Numbered from the stretch's first letter, positions 23,098 through 31,738 are shown. The stretch is 40,718 nt of DNA from Eubacteriales bacterium (GCA_030540435.1 JAUNWG010000014.1:1-40718), one strand, 5' to 3'. Program-made: numbers and translations. Notes: generated by a model not told the origin, from the letters alone.

Positions 23098-24378
23098 ATG
23101 AACAGACCTATTCGCATTGCCCTGCTCGGCCTCGGGACGGTCGGCAGCGGCGTTTATAAGCTGCTTGCCCGCCGCGCGGAGGAGATGCCGCAGATCGCGG
23201 GAGCGCCGATCGAAATTTCCCATATCCTTGTGCGCAACACGGCAAAAGTGCGCCCCGGTGTGGACGCTTCCCTGTTGACGGACAATTGGCAGGACATTCT
23301 CTCCGACCCGGAGGTTTCCATTGTCGTGGAGCTGATGGGCGGCATAGAACCGGCACATACCTATATTTCCCAAGCACTTGCCGCAGGGAAAAACGTTGTG
23401 ACGGCAAACAAGGATCTGATGGCAGTGCACGGCGGCGAGCTGCTCGATGTTGCCGCAGCGCACCATTGCGACCTGCAGTTTGAAGCCGCTGTTGCGGGCG
23501 CGATCCCGATCATCCGTCCGCTCAAGCAATGCCTTGCCGGAAATGAAATCTCCGAGATCATGGGCATTGTCAACGGCACGACCAATTATATCCTCACCCG
23601 TATGACACAGGACGGCATGGAGTTTGCGGATGCGCTTGCGATGGCGACGGAGCTGGGGTATGCGGAAGCGGACCCGACTGCGGATATTGAGGGCTATGAC
23701 GCCGGGCGCAAGGTTGCAATTATGGCGTCTATCGCCTTTCATTCCCGCGTGACCTTTGATAACGTATATACCGAAGGCATCACGCAGATCCAGGCGACGG
23801 ATATCCGGTATGCCCGTGAGATGGGCAAGGCGATCAAGCTGCTGGGCGTTGCGTGCAATACGCCGGAGGGCATTGAGGTGCGCGTGCATCCGATGCTCAT
23901 TCCGGATTCCCACCCGCTGGCGACGGTAAATGATGCATTTAACGCCGTCTTTGTGCATGGAGATGCATTGGACGACGCGATGTTTATGGGTCGCGGCGCA
24001 GGTGAAATGCCGACTGCTTCCGCCGTCGTCGGTGATATCATCGATACCGCGCGCAGCATCTGCATGGGCTGCACCGGACGCATCGGCTGTACCTGCTATA
24101 AGGAATTGCCGGTCAAATCCATTGAGGATATCAAGAGCAAATATTTTATCCGGCTGCATGTGGAAAACCGTATGGGCGTGCTTGCCGGGGTGTCCGGCGT
24201 GCTGGGCAACAACGGCGTCAGCATCTCGCAGGTGGTGCAAAAGGCAGCCTCCGGCGATTCCGCCGAGCTGGTCGTCATCACCGATACCGTGCGCGAACGC
24301 CATATCCGGGACGCACTGACGATCCTCAAGAACATGAGTATGGTGCACAGCGTGGCGTCTGTTATCCGGGTGTATTGA
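23098..24378 (+). CDS. hom: Homoserine dehydrogenase
   Basis: The 426-residue enzyme reduces aspartate semialdehyde to homoserine, the branch point to threonine and methionine. It has an NAD(P)-binding fold (IALLGLGTVGSGVYKLL), the catalytic domain with AGKNVVTANKDLM, EAAVAGAIPII, the signature NGTTNYILTRM and GYAEADPTADIEGYDAGRK, and a C-terminal ACT domain (about 350-426, RLHVENRMGVLAGVSGVLG) expected to bind the feedback effector threonine. AAAAGGGTG precedes the ATG. It stands alone, not with thrB/thrC. Confidence 0.97.
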   Translation: MNRPIRIALLGLGTVGSGVYKLLARRAEEMPQIAGAPIEISHILVRNTAKVRPGVDASLLTDNWQDILSDPEVSIVVELMGGIEPAHTYISQALAAGKNVVTANKDLMAVHGGELLDVAAAHHCDLQFEAAVAGAIPIIRPLKQCLAGNEISEIMGIVNGTTNYILTRMTQDGMEFADALAMATELGYAEADPTADIEGYDAGRKVAIMASIAFHSRVTFDNVYTEGITQIQATDIRYAREMGKAIKLLGVACNTPEGIEVRVHPMLIPDSHPLATVNDAFNAVFVHGDALDDAMFMGRGAGEMPTASAVVGDIIDTARSICMGCTGRIGCTCYKELPVKSIEDIKSKYFIRLHVENRMGVLAGVSGVLGNNGVSISQVVQKAASGDSAELVVITDTVRERHIRDALTILKNMSMVHSVASVIRVY

Positions 24379-24440
24379 TATATTTAGTATGGGCGGCCCG
24401 GAAGAGGAGCGTCCAGAGAACCATAGGTTCGGAGAGAGAA

Positions 24441-24472
24441 GAGAGGGAACCGGTGTCGGTTCCCTCTCTTCA
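24441..24472. terminator. Terminator between hom and the HAD phosphatase
   Basis: GAGAGGGAACCG pairs with CGGTTCCCTCTC, followed by TTC. It lies between convergent genes. Nothing else was recognised in 24379-24547. Confidence 0.75.
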
Positions 24473-24547
24473 TTCGCGGTAAAAACGATATCTGCATGAA
24501 CGCTTCAAACGCAGCACGGTATGCTACATTGCGCGGGGCGTCGCCTA

Positions 24548-25393
24548 TCAACCATCCCCAAGTACATATTTCCGCACGGCCTGCGCGACGCCATGCTGGT
24601 CATTGGTATCCGTAACGGCATCTGCCAATGCGCGGATATGCGCCGGGGCATTCGCCATCGCAATGCCAAGCCCTGCGGCCTGCAGCATCGTGCGGTCGTT
24701 GTCGCTGTCGCCGCATGCCATGACCTGTTCGTGGGTAAGCTGTAGCTGTGCGGCAAGCTGCAGCAGCGCAGCGCCCTTGTCTGTCCCGCGCTGGTTGATC
24801 TCGATGTTTTTCATGCCGCAGAAGACCGATGGCTCCGCAGCAAATTGTCCGGTTTCCGCCAGTGCGGTCAGCCATGTATCCAGGTCGGCGGCATCGCCGT
24901 ATACGATGGCTTTGTAAACGTTTTCGCGCGTCAGTGCGTACCACTGCGCCCAGCTGTCGACATAGCGGAAATGCTCCAGCTGGAGGGGAAGCGGATGGCC
25001 GGTAATCGCCATCACATTGTCATGAAACCGGCGGCATTGCCTGCCATACCAGATGATGTCGTCGCCGTAGAAGCATGGTTCGACGGCATATTTTTCACAC
25101 AGCCGCAGCAGCAGCGTCAGAGTTTCCTGCGGCATCGTGCGTTGATAAATGGTCTGCCCGTCGGCAGATTGGATGCGGGCGCCATTTTCTGTGATGATCC
25201 AGTCGACGCCGCCTGCAGCCTGCGCATACGGAAGTGTATCCTGAATGGAACGTCCGGTGGCAATGGCGACAGAGACACCGGCACGGCGCACCTGCTGTAA
25301 GGTATCCTGTTCGATGGGATGTACTTGCCCCTCCGGACTGAGCAGTGTGCCGTCCAGATCGAGTGCAATGAGTTTGATTTTGGAAGAAGACAT
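24548..25393 (-). CDS. Cof-like HAD phosphatase (subfamily IIB)
   Basis: The 281-residue protein has HAD motif I LIALDLDGTLL (Asp12, Asp14), motif II in SVAIATGRS, a large C2 cap (about 85-190) and motif III/IV KGAALLQLA...MACGDSDNDRTML. This is the Cof/YidA architecture, hydrolases of sugar phosphates or cofactor phosphates such as FMN and PLP. Specificity cannot be read from the sequence. A weak AGGTGA precedes the ATG. It is monocistronic. Confidence 0.93.
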   Translation of the reverse strand: MSSSKIKLIALDLDGTLLSPEGQVHPIEQDTLQQVRRAGVSVAIATGRSIQDTLPYAQAAGGVDWIITENGARIQSADGQTIYQRTMPQETLTLLLRLCEKYAVEPCFYGDDIIWYGRQCRRFHDNVMAITGHPLPLQLEHFRYVDSWAQWYALTRENVYKAIVYGDAADLDTWLTALAETGQFAAEPSVFCGMKNIEINQRGTDKGAALLQLAAQLQLTHEQVMACGDSDNDRTMLQAAGLGIAMANAPAHIRALADAVTDTNDQHGVAQAVRKYVLGDG

Positions 25394-25580
25394 AATAGAG
25401 AATCACCTGAAACGTTCAAAATTATTACGGGTCAAGTATAGCATGGCAGCCCGGGCGTGTAAAGTGCCGGATTCATGTACAAAATAGCAACATATTACAG
25501 AAATCAGTAGAAATTTGTCGACGTATGCGGTATACTACAATACAAAGGTGATAGGAGTCAGATAAGGGAGGTATTTCTAC

Positions 25581-26642
25581 GTGAAGAAAAGGAATTTACT
25601 GCTTATTCCGATTGCAGTATGCGTTATCGCCTGTGCCGCTGCGGTAGGCTATATCCAATATCATCCGGAGGAGCTGACCAATGTCAGCCAGGCAGTACGT
25701 GCCGGTGATGCGACAAAGGCCGCGCTGGAAGCGCAGCCGGTAGGCGGTATCATTTACTTCTCGCAGAATTTCCAGAATACCGACCAGACCACGACCATGC
25801 TGGACAATACGCAGACCTATGCGCGTTCGGTTGGCGCCAATATCCCGCTGTTTATGGGCGTTGACGAGGAGGGCGGCACGGTTGCCCGCGTCGCTTCGTC
25901 GTTGGGGACAACGAAGGTTGACGACATGGCGGAGTATGGCAAGCAAAACGACAGTCAGCAGGCATATGAGATCGGAAAGACGCTTGCAACAGATATCAGC
26001 GGCTTTGGCTTTAATGTGGATTTCGCACCGGTGGCAGATGTGCTGAGCAATGAGAACAATACTGAGATCGGTGCACGCTCGTTTGGCAGCGACCCGGAGG
26101 TCGTCTCCAATATGGTAAGCAATGAGGTCAAGGGCATGCAGGAGAGCGGTGTGATGGCAACGCTCAAGCATTTCCCCGGACATGGCAGTACGCAGAGCAA
26201 TTCGCATGAGGGGACTTCCGTGAGCACCCGCACGCTGGAGGAGCTGCAGAACTGCGACCTCAAGCCGTTTGAGGCAGGCATTGAGCAGAACGCTGCATTT
26301 ATCATGGTATCCCATATGACGAATGAAAATCTGGACGATGTACCGTGCTCGCTGTCCACAAAGGTCATCACAGACCTGCTGCGCGGAGAGCTTGGCTATG
26401 ACGGCATCGTCATTACAGACGGGCTGGATATGGGTGCAGTCACTGACAAGTATTCCAACGGTGACGCTGCGATCATGGCGGTACAGGCAGGCGCGGATAT
26501 GCTGCTGTGTCCGCCAAGCATCAGCGATGCATTCGACGCGCTTTCCAAGGCAGTGGCAGACGGCGCGATCACGGAGCAGCGTATCGATGAGAGCGTCATG
26601 CGCATCCTGACGGCGAAGCTGGAATATGGCCTGATGAATTAA
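25581..26642 (+). CDS. Atypical GH3 beta-N-acetylhexosaminidase-like exported protein
   Basis: The 353-residue protein starts with an export signal (residues 1-24) containing VIAC, a possible lipobox, then a GH3 domain: PVGGIIYFSQN, PLFMGVDEEGGTVAR, NVDFAPVADVLSN, GARSFGSDP, ATLKHFPGHGS, VSHMT and IVITDGLDMGAV with the nucleophile Asp. NagZ-type enzymes cut GlcNAc from peptidoglycan fragments. Two oddities are seen. The segment normally before PEELT, which builds the first barrel strand (EEKVGQLF-like), is missing, so the signal runs almost straight into it. The dyad motif reads NSH (GSTQSNSHEG) where NagZ has Asp-x-His. Activity may be reduced or altered. GGGAGG lies upstream of the ATG. Confidence 0.85.
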   Translation: MKKRNLLLIPIAVCVIACAAAVGYIQYHPEELTNVSQAVRAGDATKAALEAQPVGGIIYFSQNFQNTDQTTTMLDNTQTYARSVGANIPLFMGVDEEGGTVARVASSLGTTKVDDMAEYGKQNDSQQAYEIGKTLATDISGFGFNVDFAPVADVLSNENNTEIGARSFGSDPEVVSNMVSNEVKGMQESGVMATLKHFPGHGSTQSNSHEGTSVSTRTLEELQNCDLKPFEAGIEQNAAFIMVSHMTNENLDDVPCSLSTKVITDLLRGELGYDGIVITDGLDMGAVTDKYSNGDAAIMAVQAGADMLLCPPSISDAFDALSKAVADGAITEQRIDESVMRILTAKLEYGLMN

Positions 26643-26670
26643 AAATTGAAGGAAAGAATATTAGGAGTAC

Positions 26671-26702
26671 GAAACCCGGATGCTGTCCGGGTTTCTTTTT
26701 TA
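26671..26702 (+). terminator. Terminator after the GH3 gene
   Basis: GAAACCCGG pairs with CCGGGTTTC and is followed by six further T after the stem. Confidence 0.9.
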
Positions 26703-26810
26703 TCTACGGTAGGGACAAAAATAGCAGCGCAAAATATGTCAATTTGCACAAAAATACGCAGGCGGAATTGTATAGAGTGGCAGAAACATACAGCCGCTAT
26801 GTAGAATTTC

Positions 26811-26839
26811 TTGACAAATTTGTTAAAAACGGATAAGAT
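26811..26839 (+). promoter_or_regulatory. Promoter of the ptsI transcript
   Basis: TTGACA, 17-base spacer, TAAGAT, with a start near 26846, about 170 bases before the ptsI start codon and just before the RAT-like element. Confidence 0.8.
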
Positions 26840-26874
26840 TTATATGGAATAGATAAAATACAAGAGAATAGAGT

Positions 26875-26958
26875 GGCTTGTTTGATTGGTCAGGCAAAAC
26901 CAAATAGCACAGGGAAATCCGGTTTCTGGCTGTGTTTATTTGGTGTTTTTGTTTTTTT
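26875..26958 (+). promoter_or_regulatory. RAT-like antiterminator overlapping a terminator, upstream of ptsI
   Basis: GGCTTGTTTGATTGGT followed by CAGGCAAAACC (26875-26901) resembles the ribonucleic antiterminator targets of LicT/SacY proteins (GG-TTGTTA...GCAGGCAAAACC). It can fold with lower pairing GG-TT/AA-ACC and a short upper stem TGA/TCA. The terminator stem starts inside it: ACCAAATA (26899-26906) pairs with TATTTGGT (26937-26944), CACAG with CTGTG, followed by a T-rich tract to 26958. This is the overlap expected for protein-dependent antitermination. No BglG-type gene is in the window. Confidence 0.65.
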
Positions 26959-27015
26959 GGGGGCGGATCACAGTCTCCAAAGTGGAATGAGAGCCTATAT
27001 AGGGAGGAGATTATT

Positions 27016-28683
27016 ATGTACACAATTCAAGGCAAGGGTGTGTCCAAGGGTGTGGCAGATGGCCCGATTTATTTCTATCGCCGCGGCGGCGGGGAGATCG
27101 TAAAGACCGCAGTTGCTGATGTGGAAGCAGAGAAGCAGCGCTTTGAGAGCGCACGTTCCACTGCGATGGAGCAGCTGGCAGCACTGTATGAAAAGGCAGT
27201 CGCAGAGGTCGGCGAGGAAGGTGCTGCACTGTTTGAAGCACACCAGATGATGCTGGAAGACCTTGATTATATTGACGGCATCAACGACATGATCGAAGGC
27301 GAGGGCGTCAATGCAGAATACGCTGTTTCGCAGGTGGCAGAGCAGTTTGCAGCGATGCTCGCAGCGATGGACGACCCGTATATGCAGGCGCGCTCCGCAG
27401 ACGTAAAGGATATTTCCAACCGCGTGATCGGCATCCTGAGCGGCGTTGTCGCAGGCGGCATTGATTCGGATGTACCGGTCATTCTGGCATCCGACGACCT
27501 TGCACCGTCTGAGACGGTACAGCTGGACAAGTCCAAGATTCTCGGCTTTGTCACCTCCGGCGGTTCGGGCAACAGCCATACGGCAATTCTGGCGCGCACC
27601 ATGGGCATCCCGGCAATCATCGGCGTAGGCGATGCGCTGACCGAGGGCCTGGAGGGCAAGAAGGCGATCATCGACGGCGATACCGGCGAGGTTGCGATCG
27701 ATCCGGATGAGGCGACCAGCGACCGTCTGCTCAAGAAGCAGGCAAAGGAGCGTGCGCTCAAGGAGCTGCTCGACCAGCTCAAGGGCAAGGAGAATGTCAC
27801 CATCGACGGCCGCAAGGTCATGGTTTACTGCAATATCGGTTCCCCGGATGATGTAGACGCTGTACTGACCAATGACGGCGGCGGCATCGGCCTGTTCCGT
27901 TCGGAGTTCCTGTACCTGCAGAATGACGATTATCCGTCTGAGGAGCAGCAGTTCCAGGCATACAAGACGGTTGCAGAACGCATGGGCGGCAAGCGCGTGA
28001 TTATCCGTACGCTGGACATCGGTGCAGACAAGCAGGCAGATTACTTCCAGCTGGAGAAGGAAGAAAATCCGGCAATGGGCCTGCGCGCGATCCGTATCTG
28101 TCTGACTCGCCCGGAGGTATTCAAGACCCAGCTGCGTGCACTGTACCGTGCATCCGCTTATGGCAAGATCGCCATCATGTTCCCGATGATTACTTCCGTT
28201 TGGGAGGTACAGGAGGTTAAGCGCATCTGTGAAGGCGTCAAGGCAGAGCTGCGTGCAGAGGAGATCCCGTTCAATGAAAATGTTGAGCTGGGTATCATGA
28301 TCGAGACGCCGTCCGCTGTTATGATGTCTGACCGTCTGGCAAAGGAAGTCGACTTCTTCTCCGTCGGCACCAACGACCTGACCCAGTACACGCTGGCAGT
28401 AGACCGTCAGGGCAACAACCTGGATAAGTTCTTCGATTCCCATCATCCGGCAGTGCTGCGTATGCTCAAGATGGCAGCAGACAACGCACACAAGGCTGGC
28501 ATCTGGATCGGCATTTGCGGTGAGCTTGGCGCGGACGTCACACTGACGGAGACCTTCCTTGCGATCGGCATTGACGAGCTGAGCGTATCCCCGGCGTCTG
28601 TCCTGCCGCTGCGCTCCGCGATCCGTTCGATCGATACCAACACAAACAGCCAGAAGATTCTGGACGAGCTGCTGGCAGACTGA
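27016..28683 (+). CDS. ptsI: Phosphoenolpyruvate-protein phosphotransferase (PTS Enzyme I)
   Basis: The 555-residue enzyme takes phosphate from PEP and passes it to HPr to start PTS sugar uptake. It has the HPr-binding/swivel N-terminal domain with the active His188 in SGGSGNSHTAILAR, and the PEP-binding TIM barrel with GIGLFRSEFLY, RTLDIGADK, NPAMGLRAIRICL, MFPMITSVWEV, MIETPSAV, FSVGTNDLTQYTLAVDR, and the active Cys region GICGELGAD. The start at 27016 is chosen because GGGAGGAG is 6 bases upstream and the family begins MxxIxGxGVSxG; an in-frame start at 26932 would lie in the terminator. HPr is not adjacent. Confidence 0.97.
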   Translation: MYTIQGKGVSKGVADGPIYFYRRGGGEIVKTAVADVEAEKQRFESARSTAMEQLAALYEKAVAEVGEEGAALFEAHQMMLEDLDYIDGINDMIEGEGVNAEYAVSQVAEQFAAMLAAMDDPYMQARSADVKDISNRVIGILSGVVAGGIDSDVPVILASDDLAPSETVQLDKSKILGFVTSGGSGNSHTAILARTMGIPAIIGVGDALTEGLEGKKAIIDGDTGEVAIDPDEATSDRLLKKQAKERALKELLDQLKGKENVTIDGRKVMVYCNIGSPDDVDAVLTNDGGGIGLFRSEFLYLQNDDYPSEEQQFQAYKTVAERMGGKRVIIRTLDIGADKQADYFQLEKEENPAMGLRAIRICLTRPEVFKTQLRALYRASAYGKIAIMFPMITSVWEVQEVKRICEGVKAELRAEEIPFNENVELGIMIETPSAVMMSDRLAKEVDFFSVGTNDLTQYTLAVDRQGNNLDKFFDSHHPAVLRMLKMAADNAHKAGIWIGICGELGADVTLTETFLAIGIDELSVSPASVLPLRSAIRSIDTNTNSQKILDELLAD

Positions 28684-28704
28684 ATATAAAACAGCAAGAA
28701 ATGG

Positions 28705-28738
28705 AAAGGCTCCCTTTGGCAACAAAGGGGGCCTTTTC
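28705..28738 (+). terminator. Terminator after ptsI
   Basis: AAAGGCTCCCTTTG pairs with CAAAGGGGGCCTTT with loop GCAA, followed by TCTG. The T-run is short but the stem is strong. Confidence 0.8.
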
Positions 28739-28865
28739 TGCAAATGAAGTATGCGCATTTGCTTTCTGCATGCCTGCGGAGCAGGAAACCGGCGGGTGTC
28801 AACCCGCAAAAGAGACTTTTATTCAGATCTTTTTTGCGGATTTCTACAAATCTTGGTGATATCAC

Positions 28866-28895
28866 TTGAACATTTTTAGTAAATGGTTGTATAAT
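28866..28895 (+). promoter_or_regulatory. Promoter of pta
   Basis: TTGAAC, 18-base spacer, perfect TATAAT, start near 28902. The MITE-like element begins about 26 bases after this start. Confidence 0.7.
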
Positions 28896-28927
28896 AGGAT
28901 TACGAAATGCTGCGTTTTGCAGAAATG

Positions 28928-29094
28928 CTAGAGCGTATCTGAAAAGTCGAAAATTTTGACTATTTCTACAAATACGGGGGGCTCCATCGTTCGACTCATT
29001 TGAAATCCGAAAGGATTCCTGCATGAGTCCGCCTCGAATCCCCCTCGTCTTTGCGAAATACTCGTCATTTTCTTGGTTTTCAGATAGCGCCTAG
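28928..29094. mobile_element. MITE-like hairpin element flanked by CTAG, in the pta 5' UTR
   Basis: An element of 159 bases lies between two CTAG copies (28928-28931 and 29091-29094). Its ends, AGCGTATCTGAAAA and, inverted, GCGCTATCTGAAAA, share TATCTGAAAA. Inside, GAAAATTTTGACTATTTC matches the inverted right side (GAAAATGACGAGTATTTC), GGGGG meets CCCCC, and GACTCAT/ATGAGTC closes the centre, so nearly the whole element folds back on itself. There is no frame. The 4-bp CTAG duplication is like the YTAR targets of IS5-group transposases. It separates the pta promoter from the pta ribosome site. Confidence 0.7.
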
Positions 29095-29128
29095 TAAACG
29101 TGTAAAATTTTATTTGGAGGGAATACCA

Positions 29129-30103
29129 ATGTTTGAGAATCTGATTTCTGTACTGAAGGCGGATCGCAGAACGATCGTTTTCACCGAAGGCCCGGATCCG
29201 CGTATTCTGGAAGCAACCGCTCGCCTGCTGAAGGACGATCTGATGGATGTCATCCTGATCGGCTCGGAGGACGAGGTCAAGGGTGCTGCTGCTGTCGGTG
29301 GCTTCAATATTGAAGGCGCAGAGATCATTGATCCGGCAACCTATGCGGAGATGGATGCAATGGTCGAAAAGATGGTTGAGCTGCGCAAGGGCAAGATGGA
29401 TGCAGATGCATGCCGTGCAGCACTGTCCAAGGGCAACTACTTTGGCACCATGCTGGTAAAGATGGGTAAGGCTGACGCTCTGCTGGGCGGCGCGACCTAT
29501 TCCACCGCAGATACCGTTCGTCCGGCACTGCAGCTGATTAAGACCAAGCCGGGCAACAAGATCGTATCCTCCTGCTTTATTCTGTGCCGTCCGGCAGCAG
29601 ATGGCAGCGATGAGCTGTACGCAATGGGCGACTGCGCGATCAACATCAATCCGGGTGAGGATGATCTGGTCGAGATCGCAATTGAAACGGCACGCACGGC
29701 TAAGGCATTCGGCATTGATCCGAAGGTTGCGATGCTGTCCTATTCCACCATGGGCTCCGGCAAGGGCGATACCGTTACCATGATGCGCAATGCAACCGAG
29801 AAGACCAAGGCTGCTGCACCGGAGCTTGCTGTTGACGGCGAGCTGCAGTTTGACGCAGCGTTCTCCCCGGTCGTTGCCAAGACCAAGGCGAAGGATTCCC
29901 CGGTTGCTGGACAGGCAAATACCTTTATTTTCCCGGACATCAATGCGGGCAATATCGGCTATAAGATCGCACAGCGCCTGGGCGGTTTCGAGGCATTTGG
30001 CCCGATCCTGCAGGGTCTGAACGCACCGATCAATGACCTTTCCCGCGGCTGCAACGCAGAAGAGGTTTACAAGATGGCGATTATCACCGCTGGTCTGAAG
30101 TAA
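29129..30103 (+). CDS. pta: Phosphate acetyltransferase
   Basis: The 324-residue enzyme interconverts acetyl-CoA and acetyl phosphate, the first step of acetate formation. It has the compact class I form: IVFTEGPDPRILEA, the signature GKADALLGGATYSTADTVRPALQLIK, VSSCFIL, GDCAINI, MLSYSTMGSGKGDTV, GELQFDAAF, and the C-terminal NTFIFPDINAGNIGYKIAQR and LSRGCNAEEVYKMA. TGGAGGGA precedes the ATG at 29129; upstream in-frame codons fall in the mobile element. The usual partner ackA is not adjacent. Confidence 0.97.
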   Translation: MFENLISVLKADRRTIVFTEGPDPRILEATARLLKDDLMDVILIGSEDEVKGAAAVGGFNIEGAEIIDPATYAEMDAMVEKMVELRKGKMDADACRAALSKGNYFGTMLVKMGKADALLGGATYSTADTVRPALQLIKTKPGNKIVSSCFILCRPAADGSDELYAMGDCAININPGEDDLVEIAIETARTAKAFGIDPKVAMLSYSTMGSGKGDTVTMMRNATEKTKAAAPELAVDGELQFDAAFSPVVAKTKAKDSPVAGQANTFIFPDINAGNIGYKIAQRLGGFEAFGPILQGLNAPINDLSRGCNAEEVYKMAIITAGLK

Positions 30104-30126
30104 GTTAAAAAACAAAAGCTAAAATG

Positions 30127-30173
30127 GGTCTCTCCGCTTTCCGTCTCTGATGCGGGCGGGGAGACCTGTTTCT
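30127..30173 (+). terminator. Terminator after pta
   Basis: GGTCTCTCCGC pairs with GCGGGGAGACC around an 18-base loop and is followed by TGTTTCT. Confidence 0.7.
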
Positions 30174-30201
30174 ATGTTTGGCGTTAAAAAAGTGCTATAA
30201 A

Positions 30202-31212
30202 ATGGGTGAAAATACAACGAAGTGTAAACAAAAGAAACCAATTCGGCTGCGGCTGTATGAGATCATAGAGAAAGACCGCAATCAGGATATGCTGAGCAAG
30301 CTGTATGACAGGTATGTCCTGCTGCTCGTTGTGCTCAGCGCAATCCCGTTGGTTTTTAAGCTGTGGGACAGGCGGATCTTTTTACTTGACCGTACCGTTA
30401 CCTGTCTGTTTATCGTGGATTATATCCTGCGGTGGCTGACAGCGGATTATATGCCGCGGCTGAAGAAGTATCCCAAATGGAAGGCTTTCCTGCTGTATCC
30501 ATTTACGCCGATGGCAATCATTGATCTGCTGTCCATCCTGCCGGCGCTGACGACATTTGCTATGCTGCCGACAATGACACTGCCGAACTTCCTGCGCGTG
30601 GTACGCCTGATGCGCGTGTTCCGCTGTATCCGCTTTTTCAAAACGATGCGGTATGCAAAGAGTATGCTGTATCTATATCGTGCTGTGCAGCGGGAACGCA
30701 AGCTGCTGATAGCAGTTCTTTTGATTGCAGTTGTATATGTTTTTGTCTCTGCGGCGATGATCTTTTCGGTGGAACCAGATACCTTCGGCAGCTTTTTTGA
30801 TGCGCTGTACTGGGCGACTGCGACGCTGACGACGGTAGGCTATGGCGATATCCATCCGGTATCACAGGTCGGACGTGCCGTCAGTATGGTGTCTGCAATT
30901 TTCGGCATTGCAGTTGTCGCAATGCCCTCCAGTATCATTACGGCGGGCTTTCTGGAGGAGGTCAACCGTGAGCGCTTTAAAGATGAACGTAAGCTGGAGG
31001 AGGAGGTTTCTGACCTGCTGGATGAGATCAAAGCGCTGCGCCGGGAGCAGGCGGAGCGCGGCCTGGAGGAAAAGATCGCGCAGATCGACAGGCAGATGCG
31101 CACCATGCAGGAGAAAAACGACGATGATGCAGCGCTGCTGCAGGATCTGTCAGAGGATTTGAAAAATGCCCTCTCCCGTGGTACAATGACAGAGGAAAAA
31201 CATGATCAGTAA
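30202..31212 (+). CDS. Voltage-gated potassium channel-like protein (6TM)
   Basis: The 336-residue protein is a six-helix cation channel: S1 from about residue 38, an S4-like helix with repeated Arg (LRVVRLMRVFRCIRFFKTMR, 131-150), S5 (170-190), pore helix and filter TTVGYGD (210-216), S6 (about 228-250, with FGIAVVAMPSSI), then a C-terminal coiled coil of about 80 charged residues (KLEEEVSDLLDEIKALRREQ onward) likely to help tetramers form. The filter is the potassium type. The ATG at 30202 gives a normal N-terminus, but no good ribosome site is seen; a TTG at 30178 in frame is less likely. YjbQ follows by 15 bases. Confidence 0.92.
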   Translation: MGENTTKCKQKKPIRLRLYEIIEKDRNQDMLSKLYDRYVLLLVVLSAIPLVFKLWDRRIFLLDRTVTCLFIVDYILRWLTADYMPRLKKYPKWKAFLLYPFTPMAIIDLLSILPALTTFAMLPTMTLPNFLRVVRLMRVFRCIRFFKTMRYAKSMLYLYRAVQRERKLLIAVLLIAVVYVFVSAAMIFSVEPDTFGSFFDALYWATATLTTVGYGDIHPVSQVGRAVSMVSAIFGIAVVAMPSSIITAGFLEEVNRERFKDERKLEEEVSDLLDEIKALRREQAERGLEEKIAQIDRQMRTMQEKNDDDAALLQDLSEDLKNALSRGTMTEEKHDQ

Positions 31213-31227
31213 TAGGAGGATTGTCCC

Positions 31228-31680
31228 ATGGCAGTTTACAGTTCAATGAAGGAATATCATACCCGTGCACATATGGGAATGATCGATGTGACCGGAGATT
31301 TTCAGCAGGCGGTGACAGAAGCCTGCCGGGAATGCGGCATAAAAAGCGGTACAGTTACCGGCTTCACCACAGGTGGCGTCGCTGCGCTGACAACGTTGGA
31401 ATTTGAACCGGGCATGGTAAACCATGACCTCAAGGCCGCGCTGGATGTATTTTCGCCTTATCTGGATGAACGCGGACGTGTCATTCCATATGAGCACCAC
31501 AACACATGGCATGACGACAATGGTTCCAGCCATATCAAGTCTGCCCTGCTCAGCCCGTTTATTACCGTTCCATTTATCGACGGGCGCATCACGGTCGGCC
31601 CGTGGCAGAATCTGACGCTGGTCGAATGCGATACCCGTGACAGACACCGTGAGATCGTATTCCAGGTGATGGGCGAGTAA
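31228..31680 (+). CDS. YjbQ/UPF0047 family protein
   Basis: The 150-residue single-domain protein has the UPF0047 motifs SGTVTGFTTGGVAALTT, YEHHNTWHDDNGSSHIKSALL (metal-binding His cluster) and GPWQNLTLVECD near the end, followed by RDREIVFQV-like sequence. Members show weak thiamine-phosphate synthase activity when tested in Escherichia coli, but the true role is unsettled. AGGAGG precedes the ATG. It is probably co-transcribed with the channel gene. Confidence 0.93.
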   Translation: MAVYSSMKEYHTRAHMGMIDVTGDFQQAVTEACRECGIKSGTVTGFTTGGVAALTTLEFEPGMVNHDLKAALDVFSPYLDERGRVIPYEHHNTWHDDNGSSHIKSALLSPFITVPFIDGRITVGPWQNLTLVECDTRDRHREIVFQVMGE

Positions 31681-31738
31681 CATCGGCAGAGCAAAGTACA
31701 CGTCGGGAGCGATCGCAGTGAGTTTACGTCCGCCATGC

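Noticed and set aside
26995..28809. A 604-codon minus-strand frame opposite ptsI
   Set aside because: Shadow of ptsI with no ribosome site or family motif; the ptsI active-site motifs are intact.
28928..29094. Insertion sequence with transposase
   Set aside because: The element is only 159 bases, with no frame; it is called a MITE-like element instead.
30178..30201. TTG at 30178 as the start of the potassium channel gene
   Set aside because: It lies right after the pta terminator with no ribosome site; the ATG at 30202 gives a normal N-terminus. The true start remains somewhat uncertain because neither has a good site.
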